The position numbers and the translations under genes are program-made. From assembly GCA_030148625.1 (NCBI GenBank), contig JASBTC010000163.1:1-11351 (forward strand): DNA of 11,351 nt. Reading direction: 5' to 3'. This document shows, piece after piece, positions 7,556 through 11,351 of the stretch. The notes beneath the pieces were generated by a model. That model did not search any database. It was not told the DNA's origin and saw only the letters and a list, made by a program, of their open reading frames with translations. The stretch's first letter is position 1, and every line of letters starts with the position of its first letter. The stretch is from Sphingobium sp. GTDB lineage: Bacteria > Pseudomonadota > Alphaproteobacteria > Sphingomonadales > Sphingomonadaceae.

Positions 7556-8547
7556 CGAAAGGCGATCCAGCAATCGAGCAGCGCGTTGGCAAGACCATTG
7601 TCGAGCACTTCCGCCGCCTCCTCGGCGCCTTCGCGCAGGGTCGCCGCGCGGCCGGCGATCACCAGCGCCACGGCGGCGTTGAGCAGCACGGCATCGCGAT
7701 AGGGGCCGATCTCTCCCTGGAGAAGTCGGCGTAGCGCCGCTGCATTATAAGCGACATCGCCGCCGCGGATCGCGCTGGTCGGCGCGCGCGGCAATCCGGC
7801 ATCCTCGGGGGTGATCACGTCACCCACCGCCACGTCGCCGATGCGGAAGACGCGGCTGGGGCCGGCGCCCGACACTTCGTCCAGCCCTTCCTCGCCCGAG
7901 ACGACGAGCGCGGCGTCGGCACCGAGCCGCGCCAGCGCGGTGCCGTAGATCGGCACATAGTCGGGCCGGGCGATGCCGATGAGCTGGCGGGTGACGCGCG
8001 CCGGATTGGCGAGCGGCCCCATCAGGTTGAAGATCGTCCGCCGGCCGATCGTCTTGCGGATCGGATGGATGCGCTTGAGCGCGGGATGATGGTTGACCGC
8101 GAACAGGAAACAGATGCCGATCTCGTTCAGCGTCTCTTCCGCGGTCTCGCTGACCCGCGCCAGGTCGAGGCCCAGCGCTTCCAGCGTGTCGGCGGCGCCC
8201 GCCTTGCTCGATGCCGCGCGATTGCCATGCTTGGCGACGGGCACGCCGCATGCCGCGATCACGATCGCGACTGCGGTCGAGACGTTGAGGCTGTGATGGC
8301 CGTCGCCGCCCGTGCCGCACACGTCGATCGCGCCCGCGGGCGCATCGATCGCGATCATGCGGTCGCGCAGCGCCTGCGCGGCAGCCGCGATCTCGATGCT
8401 GGTCTCGCCGCGTTCGGTCAGCGCGATCAGGAAATCGGCGATGGCCTGGTCGGAGACGCGCTGGTCGAGCAGGTCGGAAAAGGCCCGGGCCGCGGTCGCC
8501 TCGTCGAAGATGTCGCGGGGATCGGGAAGGCGGAGGATCGTGGTCAT
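7552..8547 (-). CDS. trpD: Anthranilate phosphoribosyltransferase
   Basis: Transfers the phosphoribosyl group of PRPP to anthranilate, the second step of the tryptophan branch. The 331-residue product has normal length for a monofunctional TrpD. It carries the PRPP/Mg site motif CGTGGDG (77-83) followed by [18 protein letters not shown] (106-115) with the AADTLEALG helix start, HHPALK (153-158) and [15 protein letters not shown] (168-182). The ATG at 8547 overlaps the trpG stop as ATGA, fixing the start. Its stop overlaps the trpC ATG in the same manner. TrpG is a separate protein here rather than fused to TrpD as in some enterobacteria. Confidence 0.97.
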   Translation of the reverse strand: MTTILRLPDPRDIFDEATAARAFSDLLDQRVSDQAIADFLIALTERGETSIEIAAAAQALRDRMIAIDAPAGAIDVCGTGGDGHHSLNVSTAVAIVIAACGVPVAKHGNRAASSKAGAADTLEALGLDLARVSETAEETLNEIGICFLFAVNHHPALKRIHPIRKTIGRRTIFNLMGPLANPARVTRQLIGIARPDYVPIYGTALARLGADAALVVSGEEGLDEVSGAGPSRVFRIGDVAVGDVITPEDAGLPRAPTSAIRGGDVAYNAAALRRLLQGEIGPYRDAVLLNAAVALVIAGRAATLREGAEEAAEVLDNGLANALLDCWIAFR

Positions 8548-9137
8548 GCGCGCGCTTTCACCTCGAGCCCAGCCAATGCCATGAAATTGGCGAGCAGCGT
8601 GTGGCCATGCTCGGTGGCGATGCTTTCGGGGTGGAACTGGACGCCATGGATCGGCAATGTCGCATGGCGGAAACCCATCACCGTACCGTCGGGCGCGCGC
8701 GCATTGACCCTCAGCGCTTCGGGCAGCCCGTCTTCCGGCACGATCAGCGAATGATAGCGCGTCGCGGTGAAGGGGGAGGGGATGTCGGCGAAGACGCCGC
8801 TGCCGTCATGCGTCACCGGCGTGGTCTTGCCGTGCATCAGTTCGGTCGCGCGCACCACCTGACCGCCGAAATGCTGGCCGATCGCCTGATGGCCCAGGCA
8901 GACGCCGAGCAACGGCTTGCCCGCATCGGCGCAGGCGGCGACCAGCTCGAGCGAAATCCCCGCTTCATTAGGGGTGCACGGCCCCGGCGAGATCAGGAAA
9001 GCGTCGGCGCCGGAGGACAAAGCCTGCCCGGCGGAGATCGCGTCGTTGCGCACCACTTCCACCGGCGCCCCGAGCTCCATCAGATAATGGACGAGGTTCC
9101 AGGTGAAGCTGTCGTAATTGTCGATGACGAGGATCAT
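8544..9137 (-). CDS. trpG: Anthranilate synthase component II (glutamine amidotransferase)
   Basis: Class I glutamine amidotransferase that supplies ammonia to TrpE for anthranilate formation from chorismate. The 197-residue protein starts [19 protein letters not shown], the canonical TrpG/PabA N-terminus. The oxyanion-strand motif [11 protein letters not shown] is at 50-60, the nucleophile C80 is in GVCLGHQ, and the triad His/Glu H169/E171 lie in QFHPES. It is the first gene of the visible minus-strand operon and overlaps trpD by 4 nt. The upstream Shine-Dalgarno is weak (AAGG, about 10 nt away). The partner trpE is not adjacent: upstream lies a spacer and a divergent adhesin. The protein might also serve p-aminobenzoate synthesis (PabA role), as known for some amphibolic TrpG enzymes; that cannot be decided from sequence. 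Confidence 0.95.
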   Translation of the reverse strand: MILVIDNYDSFTWNLVHYLMELGAPVEVVRNDAISAGQALSSGADAFLISPGPCTPNEAGISLELVAACADAGKPLLGVCLGHQAIGQHFGGQVVRATELMHGKTTPVTHDGSGVFADIPSPFTATRYHSLIVPEDGLPEALRVNARAPDGTVMGFRHATLPIHGVQFHPESIATEHGHTLLANFMALAGLEVKARA

Positions 9138-9481
9138 GGCGGATCGGCCTTATCGGCTGAATGCCCGATGGGGAAGCACCTCTGACACCAACCGCCGACA
9201 AGAGTCGCTTATCGCAGGTTGGCATGCGCCCGCACGTCCGCGATCGTGGACGCACGGGCTTGCCGCAGGCCGAGTCGATCGGGATGCCGACGGCGATTTT
9301 TCAGCAATCGATCGAATTATATGGCCGATCGAAATGGTGGAATGGGGTCGAGATGGTTACGAAGTCGCGTTCCAAATAAAGATGGACCGCATATTTCCGC
9401 CATTCATGTATTAACCCATTTTCGGTCAAGTTCATAAAACAAGTCAAAATGGTGTGTAATTGTAGCAACATCCGCCGAAAG

Positions 9482-9510
9482 TTCAGAAGTGAATTAACCT
9501 CTCATATACG
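9482..9510 (+). promoter_or_regulatory. Candidate sigma-70 promoter for the adhesin
   Basis: TTCAGA (9482-9487) and TATACG (9505-9510) are 17 nt apart and each matches four of six consensus bases. The predicted transcription start would be near 9517. That would put the first purine-rich AAGGAGG (9514-9520) at the extreme 5' end of the mRNA and leave AAGGAG (9539-9544) as the usable ribosome site. This is pattern matching only. Confidence 0.35.
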
Positions 9511-9538
9511 ACGAAGGAGGAAGATCGACACGTGTTCG

Positions 9539-9544
9539 AAGGAG
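9539..9544 (+). promoter_or_regulatory. Ribosome binding site deciding the adhesin start
   Basis: AAGGAG lies 8 nt before GTG 9553. A second site, AAGGAGG (9514-9520), lies 11 nt before the in-frame GTG 9532. Spacing and the inferred transcription start favour GTG 9553, but both are in frame and differ by only seven residues. Confidence 0.5.
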
Positions 9545-9552
9545 TGGGGTCC

Positions 9553-11351
9553 GTGAGCAACGTGAAGAAAATTGTCTATTCGGCCGACGATATGTCCTGC
9601 GCGAACGGGCAAGTTCATATGGCCATGCCAGGGTCGGAACGTAATCGACTGGTCAGCAGCCTGAAGATCGCGACCGCGATCGCACTGATCGGCGGCGGCG
9701 CGGGGCAGGCTGCGGCCCAGACTTCGGTGGTCAGCGCCTGTTCCGGGGTCAGCCTGCCACGATCCGTCGTCACCGATATTGCGGGCGATGTGCTCACCCC
9801 CGTAATCGGCAAGGTCGAAAACACGCTCAGCCTGCTTACCCTGGGCCTCGTCAATCTCGGTCTGTCCACCTCGCTCAGCAATGCGTCGAAGGGGGGACCG
9901 ATCAACCTCCTGGCGATCGGCACCGACGGCAAGGCGGTCGACCTGCTGACCAATCCCAATTGCCAGACGACCGCCGATTCCTTCTCGCTCGATACGCCGG
10001 CGGGCATCGCGTTCGGCGGCAATCTCATCACAGGCCTGGGCGCCACCGGCCAGACCGCAAGCGCCGGCGACCTGACAGCCATCGCGATCGGCAACAAGGC
10101 GAGCACCAGTGCGGGCGCGGTCGGCGCGATCGCGATCGGCCAGGGCGCCAGCGTCACTCATCTCGGATCGAGCGTCGCGCTGGGCATGGGCTCGACCGCG
10201 ACGGGGGCGACGCTGGGCGACCAGGCTTATCTTGTCGGCGGCACCGCGGCGGCCGAAGTCAATATCGGCGATCGGCGCCTGACCGGCGTGGCCGCCGGCG
10301 CGGCCGATACCGATGCGGTCAATGTCGCACAGCTCAAGGCCGCGACGGCGGGCGCGCTCGGCGACGCGCTTCAGTTCAACGCCGGGGTCAGCGCCTATGA
10401 CGCGGAACGCGCGGGTGCGCCGACGAAGATCACCAATGTTGCCGCCGGCACTTTGAGCGCGGCGAGCGACGATGCGGTCAATGGCGCGCAATTGTTCGCG
10501 ACCAACACGCAGGTCTCGACCAACACCACCAGCATCAACAATCTCGATATCCAGGTCGGCACGCTCCAGGACGACGCGCTTTTATATAATTCGAAGATCG
10601 GCACTTATGATGCCGCGCGTGGGGGCACGCCCACCGGTATCGCCAATGTCGCGGCCGGCGCGCTCGGCGTGTCGAGCACTGATGCGGTCAACGGATCGCA
10701 ATTGTTCGCGACCAATAATCAGGTTTCGACCAACACGACCAATATCGCGGGCAACACCACCGCGATCTCCAATATCGATATCGAGCTCGACGCCCTGAGC
10801 GCGCTTGCCGTCAAATATGATGGCGCCGGCATGGACGTCGTGACTTTCAAGGGCGCGGGCGGCACCCGGCTGACCAGCGTGGCGGCAGGCACGCTCGACG
10901 CTCTGTCGACCGATGCGGTCAACGGATCGCAGCTGTTCGCGACCAATCAGCAACTCGGCACCAACACCACCAATATCGCCAATCTCGATGTGGAGGTGAA
11001 TGCGCTGCAGAGCGACGCGCTCCAGTATAATTCGAAACTTGGGGCCTATGACGCCGCGCGCTCGGGCACGCCGACGAAGATCGCGAATGTCGCGGCCGGT
11101 GCGCTTGGCGTGTCGAGCACCGATGCGGTCAACGGCGCGCAACTCTTCGCGACGAACAGCCAGGTTTCGACCAACACGACCAATATCGCGGGCAACACCA
11201 CCGCGATCTCCAATATCGACATCGAACTCGACGCCTTGAACGCGCGCGCGGTCCAATATGACGGCGCGGGCATGGATGTCGTGACCTTCAAGGGGGCGGG
11301 CGGCACCCGGCTGACCAGCGTGACCGCGGGCACGCTCAGCGCCGCCTCGAC
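9553..11351 (+). CDS. Trimeric autotransporter adhesin (YadA/Hia-like), N-terminal part
   Basis: Surface adhesin of the type Vc secretion family: trimers anchored in the outer membrane expose a head on a coiled-coil stalk. From GTG 9553, 599 codons are open to the window end without a stop. An N-terminal stretch (1-32) precedes a hydrophobic signal segment (about 33-52, LVSSLKIATAIALIGGG) with likely cleavage after A53-A54-A55. Residues 57-172 are a segment I do not recognise, with cysteines at 63 and 137. The head (about 173-220) has YadA-type AIAIG/AxA repeats. A first neck, DTDAVNVAQL (DAVN at 254), is followed by four DAVNG[AS]QLFATN necks starting at 307, 377, 454 and 524, separated by Asn/Thr-rich coiled-coil pieces such as STNTTNIAGNTTAI. 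The C-terminal beta-barrel anchor must lie beyond the window. In-frame starts at 9532, 9544, 9562 and 9592 are alternatives. Adhesive target unknown. Confidence 0.88.
   Translation, partial: MSNVKKIVYSADDMSCANGQVHMAMPGSERNRLVSSLKIATAIALIGGGAGQAAAQTSVVSACSGVSLPRSVVTDIAGDVLTPVIGKVENTLSLLTLGLVNLGLSTSLSNASKGGPINLLAIGTDGKAVDLLTNPNCQTTADSFSLDTPAGIAFGGNLITGLGATGQTASAGDLTAIAIGNKASTSAGAVGAIAIGQGASVTHLGSSVALGMGSTATGATLGDQAYLVGGTAAAEVNIGDRRLTGVAAGAADTDAVNVAQLKAATAGALGDALQFNAGVSAYDAERAGAPTKITNVAAGTLSAASDDAVNGAQLFATNTQVSTNTTSINNLDIQVGTLQDDALLYNSKIGTYDAARGGTPTGIANVAAGALGVSSTDAVNGSQLFATNNQVSTNTTNIAGNTTAISNIDIELDALSALAVKYDGAGMDVVTFKGAGGTRLTSVAAGTLDALSTDAVNGSQLFATNQQLGTNTTNIANLDVEVNALQSDALQYNSKLGAYDAARSGTPTKIANVAAGALGVSSTDAVNGAQLFATNSQVSTNTTNIAGNTTAISNIDIELDALNARAVQYDGAGMDVVTFKGAGGTRLTSVTAGTLSAAS
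10396..11351 (+). repeat. Stalk-encoding tandem repeats, 210/231-bp units in a 441-bp compound period
   Basis: The neck codons for DAVN begin at 10471, 10681, 10912 and 11122, giving spacings of 210, 231 and 210 bp (70, 77 and 70 residues). Units starting YDAAR alternate with units starting YDGAGMDVVTFKG, so the true higher-order period is 441 bp (147 codons). For example, Tyr codons at 10606 and 11047 correspond exactly. The next neck is predicted to start at 11353, just past the window. Copies one period apart are nearly identical in DNA: 10720-10778 equals 11161-11219 base for base (59 bases). Confidence 0.9.

Larger units (their letters stand above)
9138..9552. other. Divergent intergenic region between trpG and the adhesin
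   Basis: About 415 bases separate the trpG start from the chosen adhesin start. GC content drops visibly between roughly 9300 and 9510 compared with neighbouring genes. Short open frames occur on both strands, but their translations have no recognisable family, no compositional sense and no good ribosome sites, so I call none. Near trpG, CCAACC (9188-9193) pairs with GGTTGG (9217-9222) around a small CGAC-AAGA-GTCG hairpin (9196-9207), which might form part of the trpG leader RNA. I see no Trp-codon-rich leader peptide. The adhesin end carries a candidate promoter and ribosome sites. Confidence 0.6.

Noticed and set aside
9118..9414. 98-codon plus-strand frame between trpG and the adhesin
   Set aside because: It starts inside trpG antisense, has no convincing ribosome site and gives no recognisable protein.
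9425..9446. GTCAA direct repeats and further LexA-like GTTC sites upstream of the adhesin
   Set aside because: GTTC half-sites here lack a second GTTC at N7, and the five-base repeats are too short to distinguish from chance.
9502..10491. 329-codon minus-strand open frame opposite the adhesin
   Set aside because: Its apparent repeats are just the reverse complement of the adhesin repeats. The plus-strand frame has a signal peptide, head and neck motifs.
10582..11256. Minus-strand open frame with internal repeats opposite the stalk
   Set aside because: A mirror of the stalk repeats with no independent coding evidence.
10396..11351. CRISPR-like regular repeats
   Set aside because: Units of 210/231 bp keep one open frame and encode autotransporter necks and coiled coil. 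There are no short repeats with unique spacers.

Overview
The window looks like chromosomal DNA from a GC-rich alphaproteobacterium, most likely a sphingomonad. Three things point there: the gene content and order, the alphaproteobacterial LexA operator type (GTTC-N7-GTTC), and strong GC bias at third codon positions. The genus is an inference from protein style and synteny recalled from family knowledge; no search was run.

Layout, left to right. (1) Positions 1-1874, minus strand: gltX (glutamyl-tRNA synthetase) followed 15 nt later by gltA (citrate synthase, cut by the window edge). (2) 1899-4073, plus strand: a comEC/rec2-type DNA-uptake channel, divergent from gltX with only 24 nt between the start codons. 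Its C-terminal domain shows no metallo-beta-lactamase motif. (3) 4074-4228: a convergent spacer filled by a palindromic repeat-like element. (4) 4229-9137, minus strand: trpG-trpD-trpC-moaC-moeA-lexA, read right to left. The trpG/trpD, trpD/trpC and trpC/moaC junctions are all 4-nt ATGA overlaps, so tryptophan synthesis runs straight into molybdenum cofactor synthesis. A 17-bp perfect inverted repeat separates moaC from moeA. lexA has its own promoter with a LexA box beside the -10. (5) 9138-9552: a relatively AT-rich divergent spacer with no convincing gene. (6) From 9553 to the window end, plus strand: the N-terminal part of a large trimeric autotransporter adhesin (YadA/Hia type). It has a signal peptide, an unusual N-terminal passenger segment with two cysteines, a left-handed beta-roll head and a stalk built from 70/77-residue units forming a 147-codon (441-bp) compound repeat. 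No stop is reached.

Most of the window is conserved housekeeping. The accessory part is the adhesin, which sits where trpE would be expected directly upstream of trpG. I see no undescribed defence or mobile system. The most distinctive features are the modular adhesin next to a trpE-less trp operon, the trp-to-Moco translational coupling, the two intergenic palindromes and the ComEC C-terminus.
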